From: an uncultured Collinsella sp.
Lineage (GTDB): Bacteria > Actinomycetota > Coriobacteriia > Coriobacteriales > Coriobacteriaceae
NCBI GenBank assembly: GCA_900544115.1
Contig: UQTW01000021.1
Span: forward strand, 1-41,122
Direction of reading: 5' to 3'
DNA: 41,122 bases
This document shows, one piece after another, positions 1 to 8,188 of the stretch (positions within the stretch are counted from its first letter, which is position 1; each line of letters begins with the position of its first letter). The translations under genes were made by a program, and so were the position numbers. The notes under the pieces are model-generated. The model made no database searches. It saw only the letters and a list, made by a program, of their open reading frames with translations, and was not told the origin of the DNA.

Positions 1-67
1 GGGCCAGCCCGTGGGAGGCCAGGGCGCCGCTGACCGGTGGACGGCACCGAGCCGTCGCAAGACTTGA
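1..67 (+). other. 3' end of an unidentified upstream gene or RNA
   Basis: The window opens inside something that ends just before a strong terminator. Frame 2 stays open from base 2 to a TGA at 65-67 and would give a C-terminus rich in Gly, Ala, Arg and Pro ending in SRRKT. The same bases can also fold: GACGGC at 40-45 pairs with GCCGTC at 51-56, so a structured RNA is equally possible. I recognise neither a protein family nor an RNA family in so few bases. Confidence 0.3.
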
Positions 68-70
68 AGA

Positions 71-100
71 AGGGGGAGGCCTCGCGGCCCCCCCTTTTTT
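71..100 (+). terminator. Rho-independent terminator of the upstream gene
   Basis: A GC-rich stem (GGGGG and GGCC on the left, GGCC and CCCCC on the right, TCGC loop) is followed at once by six T at 95-100. This is a textbook intrinsic terminator for rightward transcription entering the window. Confidence 0.85.
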
Positions 101-164
101 GCGTTTGCGGGGTGTAAATGACTCAATTACACCAGACGATCTTGTTGTTTTTGGTATTGAGCCT

Positions 165-632
165 TTATTTAAAGAAAATAAATCGTATAACAAGGGCAAC
201 TGCTATGGCCGCAATGATCAAAAGCAGAATTGTCAGCTGATGCTGCTTGCGTCGTTTACTTGACGAAACGAAGATTGACTTTCCCTGTTTTGGCGTTTCG
301 AGATAGCGAGCCGAATGCGTCAAGGTTTGCTTGGGTCGAGGCCCTCTTTGTTGATGAGCGGCGGATGCTTTCATCGGCTCATCACTAGCTGCGCTGTTTT
401 TAGATAATGGTGCGTCTTTCAGATATACAGGGTCTCCCGAGGCAACGCCCATATGTTTACGTCCTGTTTGGGCATCCTCGAGCGTTTGATATCGATTTCT
501 CGTCACATAATCGGGCTCAGGATCATTAATGGGCTCTTGCGAGATGTGAGGGCGATGGAACCGTGGCGGCTGCGTAGAAGTATCTTCGCCCTGTGTCGGC
601 ATAAACATATTGTTCTGGTTTTGGTCGTCCAT
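165..632 (-). CDS. Hypothetical single-span membrane protein
   Basis: This is a 155-residue protein of unknown function. Residues 1 to about 125 are hydrophilic, rich in Gln, Pro, Ser, Thr and basic residues, and look disordered. Near the C-terminus a basic patch (SSSKRRKQH) precedes one hydrophobic helix of about 20 residues (from TILLLIIAAIA), and the chain ends in FIFFK. This is the layout of a C-terminally anchored protein with its bulk in the cytoplasm. The start ATG at 632 has AAAGGG about five bases upstream. Its codon use is more AT-rich than its neighbours, which could mean fast evolution or lineage-specific origin. It is transcribed away from the heat-shock gene, and the spacer between them is regulatory. 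I recognise no domain. Confidence 0.65.
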   Translation of the reverse strand: MDDQNQNNMFMPTQGEDTSTQPPRFHRPHISQEPINDPEPDYVTRNRYQTLEDAQTGRKHMGVASGDPVYLKDAPLSKNSAASDEPMKASAAHQQRGPRPKQTLTHSARYLETPKQGKSIFVSSSKRRKQHQLTILLLIIAAIAVALVIRFIFFK

Positions 633-724
633 GATGCCCTTTAGCTCGTTACCAACAACGCGTACGCGCTCATTGTAAGCCCCTTGTTATTTGTAGCTGC
701 GAACATACTTCTTATTTAAGCTCT

Positions 725-842
725 GGTTCAAAGAACCTTAACCTTACTAAGACCTTAGTCATACACACTTAGATATGCTTATAGTACTGGACTCAAAAAA
801 CTTTATAGTCGATGTATATATGAGCACTGGGTGGGCATATAT
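725..842. promoter_or_regulatory. Inverted repeats in the divergent spacer before hsp20
   Basis: The 277-base spacer 633-909 holds no gene and is clearly AT-richer than its surroundings. It contains two inverted repeats: GGTTC-AAA-GAACC at 725-737 and ATATATG-N13-CATATAT (816-822 with 836-842). A weak promoter-like pair TAGTCA-N18-TATAGT lies at 756-785 and would read towards the heat-shock gene. Neither repeat matches CIRCE (TTAGCACTC) or the HspR HAIR box (CTTGAGT-N7-ACTCAAG) as I know them, so the regulator is unknown. Confidence 0.4.
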
Positions 843-909
843 AAGAGCGTCAAAAGAAGTCCCAGTCACCTAGAAGATGGCTCGGCAGTCCTTAAAAGGA
901 GTGGTAAAC

Positions 910-1341
910 ATGGCAAGCATGGTTCCTTATCGTTCGGTTTTTGGCGTTCGTCCTTCTGCTAGCTCGCTGTTCGATCTGTTTGATGATATGACCGACCTTG
1001 CAAACAACTCGATTGCCTCCAAGGCGTTCCCCGTTGACGTTGAGGACAAGGGCGATGGCTACGAGGTCAAGGCGTATCTGACCGGTGTCGCCAAGGATGA
1101 CATCGACGTTGAGCTCAATGAGGGTCGCCTGTCCATCAGCGTGAACGTCGAGGAGAGCGCCGAAAACGAGGGTAAGAACTTCCTCCAGAAGGAGTTTAGC
1201 TCGTACAGCGCGACGCGTGGCGTATATCTGAAGGACGCTTCGAGCGAGGGCCTCTCTGCAAAGTATGCTGACGGCATCCTCACCGTTACGGTTCCTAAGA
1301 TCGTCGAGAAGAAGAACGTCACGAAGATCTCCATCGACTAA
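910..1341 (+). CDS. Hsp20/alpha-crystallin small heat-shock protein
   Basis: This 143-residue small heat-shock protein should hold unfolding proteins in a refoldable state without using ATP. The N-terminal part is short (MVPYRSVFGVRPS, then LFDLFDDM, the usual amphipathic segment). The alpha-crystallin domain starts near FPVDVEDKGDGYEVKAYL and runs through ELNEGRLSISVNV. A family-typical GVYLKDASSEGLSAKYADG stretch and the beta-strand GILTVTVPK follow. The C-terminal VTKISID supplies an I-x-I/V-like tail. An ATG at 877 is in frame, but AAAAGGAG sits 8 bases before the ATG at 910, so I use 910. The gene stands alone between an AT-rich regulatory spacer and a terminator, as expected for a stress-inducible gene. 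Confidence 0.93.
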   Translation: MASMVPYRSVFGVRPSASSLFDLFDDMTDLANNSIASKAFPVDVEDKGDGYEVKAYLTGVAKDDIDVELNEGRLSISVNVEESAENEGKNFLQKEFSSYSATRGVYLKDASSEGLSAKYADGILTVTVPKIVEKKNVTKISID

Positions 1342-1375
1342 CGATGGCTCTGGTTCAATCGAGAGTATGAGTTAA

Positions 1376-1407
1376 GGGGGCTGGGAAGTGATTCCCAGCC
1401 CCCTTTT
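1376..1407. terminator. Bidirectional terminator after hsp20
   Basis: A perfect 12-bp stem (GGGGGCTGGGAA with TTCCCAGCCCCC, loop GTGA) is followed by TTTT. It lies between the ends of two convergent genes. The rightward direction has the better T-run. Confidence 0.85.
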
Positions 1408-1421
1408 GTTGTCTTGAGGGG

Positions 1422-2231
1422 CTATTGAATAGTTGTCGGTTGATACTGACTTGCAGGGCGTATCGAGAGCTTCCGTGGCCCTTGAAGACGGGTGGCAGAA
1501 CTGCCGAGTTCATCATCGAGACTTGCATCAAGCGCGTTGGCATAGCTTTTGACGGTAAGGCTTGGACGATTATTGTCTTGGCTGATATGCATGGCGATGA
1601 GCTGTTCGGTGCGATCGGTAACAAGTTCGCGCGCGGCTTCGGCGGCCTGGTTGTTGGAGAGGTGCCCCTTTGTGGACAGGATGCGCTCCTGAAGAAAGCG
1701 GGGGTACGCTCCTTCGCGCAGCATAGCTACATCGTGGTTGCTTTCGAGCGCGAGAACTCGACAGTCTTTGAGGATGCCTATGGCCTTGCTCGATAACTCT
1801 CCGGTGTCGGTGGCAAACCCAATGGAATCATCGAGAGCATTAAATCGATAGCCGACAGGATTGATGACATCGTGCGATGTTGAGTAGGTTTGCACGTGGA
1901 TGCCGGCAATGGGGAGCGTGTCGCCGGGGTCAAATTCCTCTACGGGCAGGCGCGCGAGGTTTTCTTTGCATGAAAGGGTGTCCCTGCTGGCAAAGAGGGG
2001 ACCATGCCAGTGCTTGCACCATACATCGAGCCCCTTGATATGGTCACCATGCTCATGGGTGATTACAAGAGCGGCGACGTCGTCTGCCGAGAGGCCAAGC
2101 TCCGCCATGCGTTTAAGTGTCTCGCGGCGGGACAGGCCGTTGTCGATCATGATGAGCCCCTGAGGTCCCTCGACGAGTGCGCAGTTGCCTTTTGAGCCGC
2201 TGCCGAGGATATGAAGGTGCAGGCGAGACAT
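1422..2231 (-). CDS. YycJ/WalJ-type metallo-beta-lactamase-fold hydrolase
   Basis: This 269-residue MBL-fold protein is of the YycJ/WalJ type, a family of metal-dependent hydrolases linked in Firmicutes to the WalRK locus and described as a nuclease. It begins with the family-typical LHILGSGSKGNCALVE. It carries the metal ligands HEHGDH at 59-64, a later HISQDN histidine, the ATDTG segment and the HLSNNQAA motif diagnostic of the subfamily. The ORF is open further upstream (to 2312), but that extension would overlap tilS on the other strand and has no family match, so I take the ATG at 2231. It is divergent from tilS with only 48 bases between them. Its natural substrate is not shown by the sequence. 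Confidence 0.88.
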   Translation of the reverse strand: MSRLHLHILGSGSKGNCALVEGPQGLIMIDNGLSRRETLKRMAELGLSADDVAALVITHEHGDHIKGLDVWCKHWHGPLFASRDTLSCKENLARLPVEEFDPGDTLPIAGIHVQTYSTSHDVINPVGYRFNALDDSIGFATDTGELSSKAIGILKDCRVLALESNHDVAMLREGAYPRFLQERILSTKGHLSNNQAAEAARELVTDRTEQLIAMHISQDNNRPSLTVKSYANALDASLDDELGSSATRLQGPRKLSIRPASQYQPTTIQ

Positions 2232-2279
2232 AAGATTCCAAAGGATACAATGAGTGCGGACGAATAGAGGAGGAAGCGA

Positions 2280-3821
2280 ATGCCAACGGTATCTCAGCAC
2301 TATGGACATCATGCCGCGCCGAGGACGGATAAGAGCGCCCTGGCAACACGGCAGGCCGCTGCCCCCGTAGTGCTCATGGTATCAGGCGGTGCGGACTCGA
2401 CGGCGCTGCTCCTTATGGCTTGCACATCAAAGCTGGATATCCAGGACGGGCGCGGCGTCGCTCCCATTGCGCGCGAGCGATTGCACGTGCTGCATGTAAA
2501 CCATCATCTGCGCGGGGAGGCATCCGATGGCGACGAGGCCTTTGTACGTGACCTGTGCGCGCAATACGGCTTGCCGCTGTGTGTTGAGCATGCCTATTTT
2601 GATGACGAATCGGGCAATATCGAGGCTGCGGCTCGCGAGGGGCGCTATGCCGCGGCACGGAGATATGTTCGCGAACTTTGTGCTGAATCGGGCGCACCGC
2701 GGACGGCGGCTCGTATCTGTACCGCGCATACTTCGTCGGACCGCGCGGAAACATTTTTGATGAATGCCATTAAAGGGTCGGGTCCCGCGGGTCTATCGAG
2801 CATTCCGCGCCGTCGGAACATTGTGGTTCGCCCCTTGCTCGACCTCACGCACGATGAGCTCGTGAGCTATCTGCAGGTGCACGGTCAGCCATGGCGGGAA
2901 GATGAAAGCAACGAGGACGTTTCGTACCTGCGCAACTATGTACGCCATCGGGTGATGCCGGTGGTGGCACGGCGCAACGCGAGCGTCTGTAAGACGATTG
3001 GCGCCGCTTGCGAAATTCTGGGCGACGAAGACGCCTTTCTTTCCCAGCTTTCGGCACAGGCGTTTCGAAGCTGCCTGCGCAAGGAAGCGGCGGGCGCACT
3101 GGTGCTCGATGCGCGCCGTCTTGCCGCCGCTGAGGTTGTGATTGCACGGCGTATCGTGCGGTTGGCGATTAAGCGCATCGATCCCGACGCGCGACCGGAG
3201 ATGCGGCACGTGGAGCGCGTGCTCGCCTGCGTCGCTGCGGGCTCGGGCTCGGTTACGCTTCCTGCGGGAATTGATGCCCGTGTGGAGTTTGGCATGCTGG
3301 CGTTCAAGGCCCCGGCGGCGCGCGAGGGTTTAGTGGCCGATTGGATCTCCGTTCCCGGTTGTCTGCCGCTGGGGGCGGGGCATATGCTGACAGCGGAGCC
3401 GATGGCTGTGGAGCCGGGGTGCGATATCGTGCACCGTGCCCGCGAGCTTGCTGCTGCCGGAAAGGTTGCGGCCTTGGTGGATGCGGCGGCCCTGGGGTTT
3501 GCCGACCGCGATGGCGAGCGGATGTTAGCCGGCTCGCGCGGGGAGATCCCCACCGAGGCACGATCGGCGCGCCTGTGGGTGGATAGCCCTGTGCCGGGAG
3601 ACGTGATGTGCCCGTTGGGGATGAACGGCCGAAGCAAGAAAGTGTCAGACCTGTTAAACGAGGCGCGCATTCCTGTTTCAGACCGCTCTGGCGTACCCGT
3701 GGTAAGAACGGCTCCGGGAGGTGCCGTAGTATGGGTCGCGGGCGTTCGCGCGGACGAGCGTTTTAAGTGCACGGCGGCGACGCGCGTGGCCTATCTGCTT
3801 CGCGTGGTCGATGCGGAATAG
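2280..3821 (+). CDS. tilS: tRNA(Ile)-lysidine synthase TilS
   Basis: TilS ligates lysine to C34 of the CAU-anticodon tRNA(Ile) in an ATP-dependent reaction, so that the tRNA reads AUA codons and is charged with isoleucine. The PP-loop SGGADS (residues 35-40) follows PVVLMV. The HVNHHLRGEASDGDEAFVR segment and the ATP-site IAAR-like tract (CTAHTSSDRAETFLMN) are typical. So is GLSSIPRR, followed by the RPLLDLTHDEL and WREDESN motifs. The C-terminal half contains a TilS C-terminal domain (VMCPLGMNGRSKKVSDLLNE). At 513 residues it is somewhat longer than the usual 430-470. GAGGAAG lies just upstream of the ATG at 2280. The tilS-hpt-ftsH order is widespread in Gram-positive bacteria. Confidence 0.95.
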   Translation: MPTVSQHYGHHAAPRTDKSALATRQAAAPVVLMVSGGADSTALLLMACTSKLDIQDGRGVAPIARERLHVLHVNHHLRGEASDGDEAFVRDLCAQYGLPLCVEHAYFDDESGNIEAAAREGRYAAARRYVRELCAESGAPRTAARICTAHTSSDRAETFLMNAIKGSGPAGLSSIPRRRNIVVRPLLDLTHDELVSYLQVHGQPWREDESNEDVSYLRNYVRHRVMPVVARRNASVCKTIGAACEILGDEDAFLSQLSAQAFRSCLRKEAAGALVLDARRLAAAEVVIARRIVRLAIKRIDPDARPEMRHVERVLACVAAGSGSVTLPAGIDARVEFGMLAFKAPAAREGLVADWISVPGCLPLGAGHMLTAEPMAVEPGCDIVHRARELAAAGKVAALVDAAALGFADRDGERMLAGSRGEIPTEARSARLWVDSPVPGDVMCPLGMNGRSKKVSDLLNEARIPVSDRSGVPVVRTAPGGAVVWVAGVRADERFKCTAATRVAYLLRVVDAE

Positions 3822-3903
3822 CGCTTCGCGCCAGCTATTCTGTGCGACGTTGACGGTATTCCCGCGCTGATGGCGCACGTGCTGGTAAATATACCCCGTG
3901 CGC

Positions 3904-3912
3904 TGCTAGAAT
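3904..3912 (+). promoter_or_regulatory. Extended -10 promoter for hpt-ftsH
   Basis: TG-C-TAGAAT matches an extended -10 element (TGnTATAAT) about 58 bases before the hpt start. The -35 region is poor (TGGTAA near 3883), which is typical when an extended -10 is present. This suggests hpt-ftsH has its own promoter besides any read-through from tilS. Confidence 0.45.
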
Positions 3913-3969
3913 GTGTAGTTCGCGTCCATACGGCGGTGTGTGGGCGATTAAGCACAAGAAAGGGTTGTC

Positions 3970-4518
3970 ATGGCTTCTCAACATCCGGATATCGAGAAGG
4001 TTCTGTTTACGCAGGAGGATATCGACGGTATCGTCTCTCGCCTGGGCGAGGAGATTACGCGCGACTACGCTGGTAAGGATCTGGTGCTGATCGCGGTTCT
4101 GCGCGGCGCTGTTGTCTTTATGGGCGACCTGATGCGCAAGATCGAGCTGCCGACCAACATCGATTTCATGGCTGTTTCGAGCTATGGCGACGGCGTGAAG
4201 TCTTCGGGCATCGTGCGTATCATTAAGGACCTGGATATCGACATCCGCGGTCGCGACGTGCTGATCGTCGAGGACATTCTGGACTCGGGCCTGACCCTCA
4301 AGTACCTGATGAAGAACCTCGAGAGCCGCAAGCCTGCCTCGCTGGAGGTCGCTGCCTTCCTGTGGAAGGACGTTGAGGACCGTACCTCGGCCATCACGCC
4401 CAAGTATGTTGGAACCCATTGCCCCGATGCCTTTGTGGTGGGCTACGGCCTCGACTATGCCGAGCGCTATCGTAACCTTCCGTATCTGGGCATTTTGAAA
4501 CCGGAGGTTTATTCGTAA
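3970..4518 (+). CDS. hpt: Hypoxanthine phosphoribosyltransferase
   Basis: This 182-residue enzyme of purine salvage converts hypoxanthine (and usually guanine) with PRPP into IMP or GMP. The PRPP-binding motif VLIVEDILDSGLT spans about residues 97-109. The flexible-loop region (SSYGDGVKSSG) and the preceding LRGAVVFMGDLMRKI are family-typical. FVVGYGLDYAERYRNLPYLG near the C-terminus carries the purine-binding region. AAAGGG precedes the ATG at 3970. The stop codon is one base away from the ftsH start, so the two are translationally coupled. Hpt next to FtsH is a conserved arrangement in Firmicutes and Actinobacteria. Confidence 0.95.
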   Translation: MASQHPDIEKVLFTQEDIDGIVSRLGEEITRDYAGKDLVLIAVLRGAVVFMGDLMRKIELPTNIDFMAVSSYGDGVKSSGIVRIIKDLDIDIRGRDVLIVEDILDSGLTLKYLMKNLESRKPASLEVAAFLWKDVEDRTSAITPKYVGTHCPDAFVVGYGLDYAERYRNLPYLGILKPEVYS

Positions 4519-4519
4519 G

Positions 4520-6649
4520 ATGCCCGACGACCGTAACGATAACAATTCTCAGACTCCCCGGGAGCCTAAGATCCCGGGGATGCCCGGAGGCAAGAAGCCC
4601 ACGCGTACGGGCTGGCTGTATTTTCTTTTGGCTTGCGCGCTTCTGGGCTACGCCTTCTTTAACATGGGCTCCGGCTTTGCCAATTCCAGCAATACCGTAA
4701 AGCTCGCGACGAGCGAGATGGTCAACGCCATTAAGCAGGATCGCGTCGAAGATTTGACCTATACGGTTCAAGACGGAAGCGTGGCGGGTCATTACTGGAA
4801 GACGAAAAAGGACAAGGGCGACACGAGCGAGCTCAAGAGCTTCTCCTCGACCTATGTCGGCTCCGATTCGCTTGCCGAGCTTATGGCGGAGCACCCCGAT
4901 ACCAAGTACATCGTCAACACCAATGACCCCGATTTTTGGGGCGACTTGGCGATGAGTGTGCTGCCGACGATCGCCCTGATTGCCATCATGTTCTACTTTA
5001 TGCGCCAGATGATGGGTGCCAACAACAGGAACATGCAGTTTGGCAAGACCAACGCCAAGACCAACGAGGCCACGCGCCCCAAGGTTAAGTTCGAGGACGT
5101 TGCCGGCGTGGACGAGGCAGTCGAGGAGCTCGAGGAGATCCGTGACTTTTTGAGCGATCCGGATCGCTATCGCAAGCTGGGCGCCAAGATCCCGCGTGGC
5201 GTGTTGCTGGTGGGCCCTCCGGGCACCGGTAAAACGCTGCTGGCCAAGGCCGTTGCCGGCGAGGCGGGCGTGCCGTTCTTTAGCATCTCGGGTTCTGACT
5301 TTGTCGAGATGTTCGTGGGTGTCGGCGCCAGCCGCGTGCGTGACCTCTTTAAGGAGGCCAAGTCCCAGGCCCCGTCGATCATCTTCATCGATGAGATTGA
5401 TGCCGTGGGACGTCAGCGCGGAGCCGGTCTGGGCGGCGGTCACGACGAGCGCGAGCAGACGCTCAACCAGCTGCTGGTCGAGATGGACGGTTTTGAGGAG
5501 AGCGAGTCGGTCATCCTGATCGCTGCCACCAACCGCCCCGACATTCTGGATCCGGCACTGCTGCGTCCCGGCCGTTTTGACCGTCAGGTCACGGTCGACC
5601 GTCCGGACGTAAAGGGCCGCGAGCAGATCTTGCGCGTGCATGCCGAGAACAAGCCGATGGACGAGGACGTGAAGTTCGAGAAGCTCGCCCAGATGACCGT
5701 TGGCTTTACTGGTGCCGATTTGGCGAACCTGCTCAACGAGTCTGCGTTGCTGGCCGCTCGCCGTCATCGTTCCGTGATCTCGATGGACGAGGTCGAGGAG
5801 TCGATGGAGCGCGTGATTGCCGGACCGCAACGCAAGGGTCGCGTGATGACCGAGGCCGAGCGCACCACGATTGCCTACCATGAGAGCGGTCACGCTTTGG
5901 TGGGCCACATCCTGGAGCACTCCGATCCGGTTCATAAGATCTCGATCGTCAGCCGCGGTCAGGCCCTGGGCTACACACTGCAGCTTCCGCAGGAGGATCA
6001 CTTCCTCAAGACCAAGAACGAGATGCTCGACGAGCTCGCCGTGTTCTTGGGCGGTCGCGTTGCCGAGGAGCTCATGTGCGACGACATCACGTCGGGCGCG
6101 AGCAACGATCTGGAGCGCGCGACCAAGATGGCGCGCGAGATGGTCACGCGCCTGGGCATGAGCGAGGAACTGGGTACGCAAGTGTTTGGTGAGGCGCAGC
6201 ATCAGGTATTCCTTGGTCGCGATTACGCCGATCACCAGGATTACTCCGAGGAGACGGCGCGCCGCATCGATATCGAGGTTCAGCGCATTATGCGTGAGGC
6301 CCATCGTCGTGCGGTCGAGATCCTGGACGCCCGTCGCGATCAGCTCGATCTGATGGCGAAGGTGCTGCTTGAGCGCGAGACTGTCGAGGGCGATGCCGTG
6401 AATGCCCTGCTCGATAACGAGTGGGACGCCTACCTTGAGCGCGAGGGCGATATCCTGGCGGCCAAGGAGGAGCGCAATGCCAAGGCGGCTGGCATGCCGA
6501 CCAAGAAGCGTGCGCCTCGTATGAGCGAGGAGGAGCTGGCGGCTGATGCCGCGGCCTTTGCGCAGGCGGCCATGCAGGAGGATGCCGAAGCCGCATCCGA
6601 TGATGCTGATGATGACCATGCCGTCGTCGATGCCGACGCCGACAAATAG
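4520..6649 (+). CDS. ftsH: ATP-dependent zinc metalloprotease FtsH
   Basis: FtsH is a hexameric membrane AAA+ protease that degrades misassembled membrane proteins and some regulators. There are two membrane helices, around residues 31-50 and 141-161, with an extracytoplasmic domain between them. In the AAA domain I see Walker A GPPGTGKT (232-239), Walker B IFIDEIDA (288-295), the pore motif FVGVGA, and the SRH with arginine fingers (RPGRFDRQ). The zinc site HESGH at 454-458 starts the peptidase domain. The C-terminus (from about residue 655) is an acidic, Ala-rich disordered tail ending DDDHAVVDADADK. GGAGG in the end of hpt can serve as the ribosome site for the ATG at 4520. The protein is 709 residues, slightly longer than the usual 610-650 because of the N- and C-terminal extensions. 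Confidence 0.97.
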   Translation: MPDDRNDNNSQTPREPKIPGMPGGKKPTRTGWLYFLLACALLGYAFFNMGSGFANSSNTVKLATSEMVNAIKQDRVEDLTYTVQDGSVAGHYWKTKKDKGDTSELKSFSSTYVGSDSLAELMAEHPDTKYIVNTNDPDFWGDLAMSVLPTIALIAIMFYFMRQMMGANNRNMQFGKTNAKTNEATRPKVKFEDVAGVDEAVEELEEIRDFLSDPDRYRKLGAKIPRGVLLVGPPGTGKTLLAKAVAGEAGVPFFSISGSDFVEMFVGVGASRVRDLFKEAKSQAPSIIFIDEIDAVGRQRGAGLGGGHDEREQTLNQLLVEMDGFEESESVILIAATNRPDILDPALLRPGRFDRQVTVDRPDVKGREQILRVHAENKPMDEDVKFEKLAQMTVGFTGADLANLLNESALLAARRHRSVISMDEVEESMERVIAGPQRKGRVMTEAERTTIAYHESGHALVGHILEHSDPVHKISIVSRGQALGYTLQLPQEDHFLKTKNEMLDELAVFLGGRVAEELMCDDITSGASNDLERATKMAREMVTRLGMSEELGTQVFGEAQHQVFLGRDYADHQDYSEETARRIDIEVQRIMREAHRRAVEILDARRDQLDLMAKVLLERETVEGDAVNALLDNEWDAYLEREGDILAAKEERNAKAAGMPTKKRAPRMSEEELAADAAAFAQAAMQEDAEAASDDADDDHAVVDADADK

Positions 6650-6663
6650 CCTTTGTGGCGAAA

Positions 6664-6694
6664 GTCTCCGCGGGGAAACCTGCGGAGGCTTTTT
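6664..6694 (+). terminator. Terminator after ftsH
   Basis: GTCTCCGC pairs with GCGGAGGC around a short loop containing GGGGAAACCT and is followed by TTTTTCTTTT. It ends the hpt-ftsH transcript. Confidence 0.85.
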
Positions 6695-6719
6695 CTTTTG
6701 AGCGATATGGGGCCGTCTG

Positions 6720-6777
6720 TTGATTGGGGACAGACTTAAATGAGCGTTTTCACGCATTTAAGTCTGTCCCCAATCAA
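6720..6777. repeat. Palindromic element A (perfect 23-bp arms)
   Basis: Bases 6720-6742 are the exact reverse complement of 6755-6777, with a 12-base centre. Each arm contains GGGGACAGACTTAA, so the GGGACAG core occurs once on each strand. The element sits directly after the ftsH terminator and before the next gene. It has no T-run of its own and no coding content. It belongs to the hairpin family described in the findings. Confidence 0.85.
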
Positions 6778-6838
6778 CATTGCTGCGGCACTTTGCTCAG
6801 CTAAAGCGTACAATAGCGCCTATGCGAAAGGGGAACAG

Positions 6839-8023
6839 ATGATCAACGAAACTATGTATGCTCGCGGTGCGGAAAGCTCCATCATCCGTGAGATCTTTGG
6901 CTATGGCCTTGAGCGCAAGGCACAGATCGGTGCAGAGAACGTATTCGACTTCTCGCTGGGCAACCCGAGTGTTCCGGCGCCCGCTACTGTGGCTGAGTCC
7001 ATTAAGAAGGCCTTGGAGCTGCCGAGTGACCAGCTGCACGGCTACACCCCCGCTCCGGGTCTGCCGCAATGTCGAGCAGCCGTCGCCGAATCGCTCAACC
7101 GCCGCTTTGGAACGAACTATGAGGGCAAAGACGTCTTTATGACGGTGGGTGCCGCGGCTTCGCTCACCTGCACGCTCAACGCCGTTACGAACCCGGGCGA
7201 CGAGGTTATTGTTATCGCCCCATACTTTCCGGAGTATCGTGTGTGGATTGAGAAGGCCGGCTGTACGTGTGTCGAGGCGCTCGCCGATGAAGATACGTTC
7301 CAGCTGAGCGTGGACAACGTGCTCAAGGCGATTACCGATAAGACGGCTGCCGTCATTATCGACTCGCCCAATAACCCGACCGGCGCTGTGTATACACGCG
7401 ACACGCTGACGCGACTGGCCAATGTTCTGCGCGAGGTCAACGCCAAGCGCGATCCCGAGAATCCGATTATGCTCATCTCGGATGAGCCGTACCGCGAGAT
7501 CGTGTACGGTGCCGAGGTGCCTTGGGTGCCTTCGATCTACGAGCACACCATCGTGTGCTACTCGTATTCCAAGTCGCTTTCGCTACCGGGCGAGCGCGTC
7601 GGGTGGATCCTGGTTCCCAATACGAATCCTCAGGCAGCTCGTCTAATGCCCGCCGTTGCCGGTGCCGCCCGTACGCTGGGCTTTGTGTGCGCACCGGCGC
7701 TCTTCCAGCGCGTGATCATCGACTGTATCGATGAGCCGAGTGATGTCGAGGCCTATGCGCGCAACCGCACGGCGCTCACCGACGCACTAGCGGAGTACGG
7801 CTACACCTATGTCGAGCCGGAAGGCGCGTTCTACCTGTGGGTGAAAGCGCTGGAGCCCGATGCGAATGCGTTCTGCGCGCGCGCGAAGAAGTACGAACTG
7901 CTCGCGGTTCCCTCGGACAGCTTTGGCATGCCGGGCTGGTTCCGCCTTGGCTATTGCGTGAGTTACGAGACGATTATCAAATCGCTACCCGCTTGGAAAC
8001 AGTTGGCAGACGAGTATCGTTAA
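6839..8023 (+). CDS. Class I/II PLP-dependent aminotransferase
   Basis: This is a 394-residue fold-type I aminotransferase, probably acting on an amino acid with a 2-oxoacid acceptor. Substrate specificity cannot be read from the sequence. Visible motifs are FDFSLGNPSVPAP (substrate-side loop), TVGAAASL, IIDSPNNPTGAVY (the conserved NPTG with the PLP-binding Asn), ISDEPYREIVY (Asp and Tyr of the cofactor site) and YSYSKSLSLPGERVGW, in which the lysine forms the PLP aldimine. The C-terminal GAFYLWVKA and WFRLGYCV (substrate-carboxylate Arg) are typical. The frame is open upstream to an ATG at 6740, but that ATG lies in palindrome A. AAAGGGG precedes the ATG at 6839, so I use that start. TACAAT at 6809-6814 could be its -10. 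Confidence 0.92.
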   Translation: MINETMYARGAESSIIREIFGYGLERKAQIGAENVFDFSLGNPSVPAPATVAESIKKALELPSDQLHGYTPAPGLPQCRAAVAESLNRRFGTNYEGKDVFMTVGAAASLTCTLNAVTNPGDEVIVIAPYFPEYRVWIEKAGCTCVEALADEDTFQLSVDNVLKAITDKTAAVIIDSPNNPTGAVYTRDTLTRLANVLREVNAKRDPENPIMLISDEPYREIVYGAEVPWVPSIYEHTIVCYSYSKSLSLPGERVGWILVPNTNPQAARLMPAVAGAARTLGFVCAPALFQRVIIDCIDEPSDVEAYARNRTALTDALAEYGYTYVEPEGAFYLWVKALEPDANAFCARAKKYELLAVPSDSFGMPGWFRLGYCVSYETIIKSLPAWKQLADEYR

Positions 8024-8058
8024 AAGTAAAGCGCTCTGCTTACAATGTTTTACGTGAA

Positions 8059-8087
8059 ACGGGGTTTGGTTTTAAGCCAGACCCCGT
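8059..8087 (+). terminator. Hairpin after the aminotransferase gene
   Basis: ACGGGGTTTGGT pairs with GCCAGACCCCGT (two G-U wobbles) around TTTAA. The T-run is weak (TTGT), so it may be a poor terminator or a 3' stabilising hairpin. Confidence 0.5.
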
Positions 8088-8121
8088 TGTCTATGCCGTT
8101 GTGTGATTGGGATGAAGCAGT

Positions 8122-8151
8122 TTTACGACTGTCGAAAGCTATGCGTACAAT
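8122..8151 (+). promoter_or_regulatory. Promoter candidate for the PHP-domain gene
   Basis: TTTACG (4 of 6 to consensus) and TACAAT (5 of 6) are separated by 18 bases. The -10 ends 38 bases before the ATG at 8189. Confidence 0.45.
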
Positions 8152-8188
8152 GAATATACGCGACGGCCATACTGGACAAGGAGACCCG

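Noticed and set aside
633..909. CIRCE or HspR (HAIR) operator before the small heat-shock gene
   Set aside because: I looked for TTAGCACTC-N9-GAGTGCTAA and CTTGAGT-N7-ACTCAAG and found neither. The repeats present differ.
4394..6757. A 787-codon open frame on the minus strand opposite ftsH
   Set aside because: It is the codon-bias shadow of ftsH: repetitive Leu/Gly/His/Arg composition, no recognisable domain, and its start lies in palindrome A.
6740..6838. A 33-codon N-terminal extension of the aminotransferase starting inside palindrome A
   Set aside because: The ATG belongs to the palindrome arm, has no ribosome site, and the extension is outside the family. The ATG at 6839 follows AAAGGGG.
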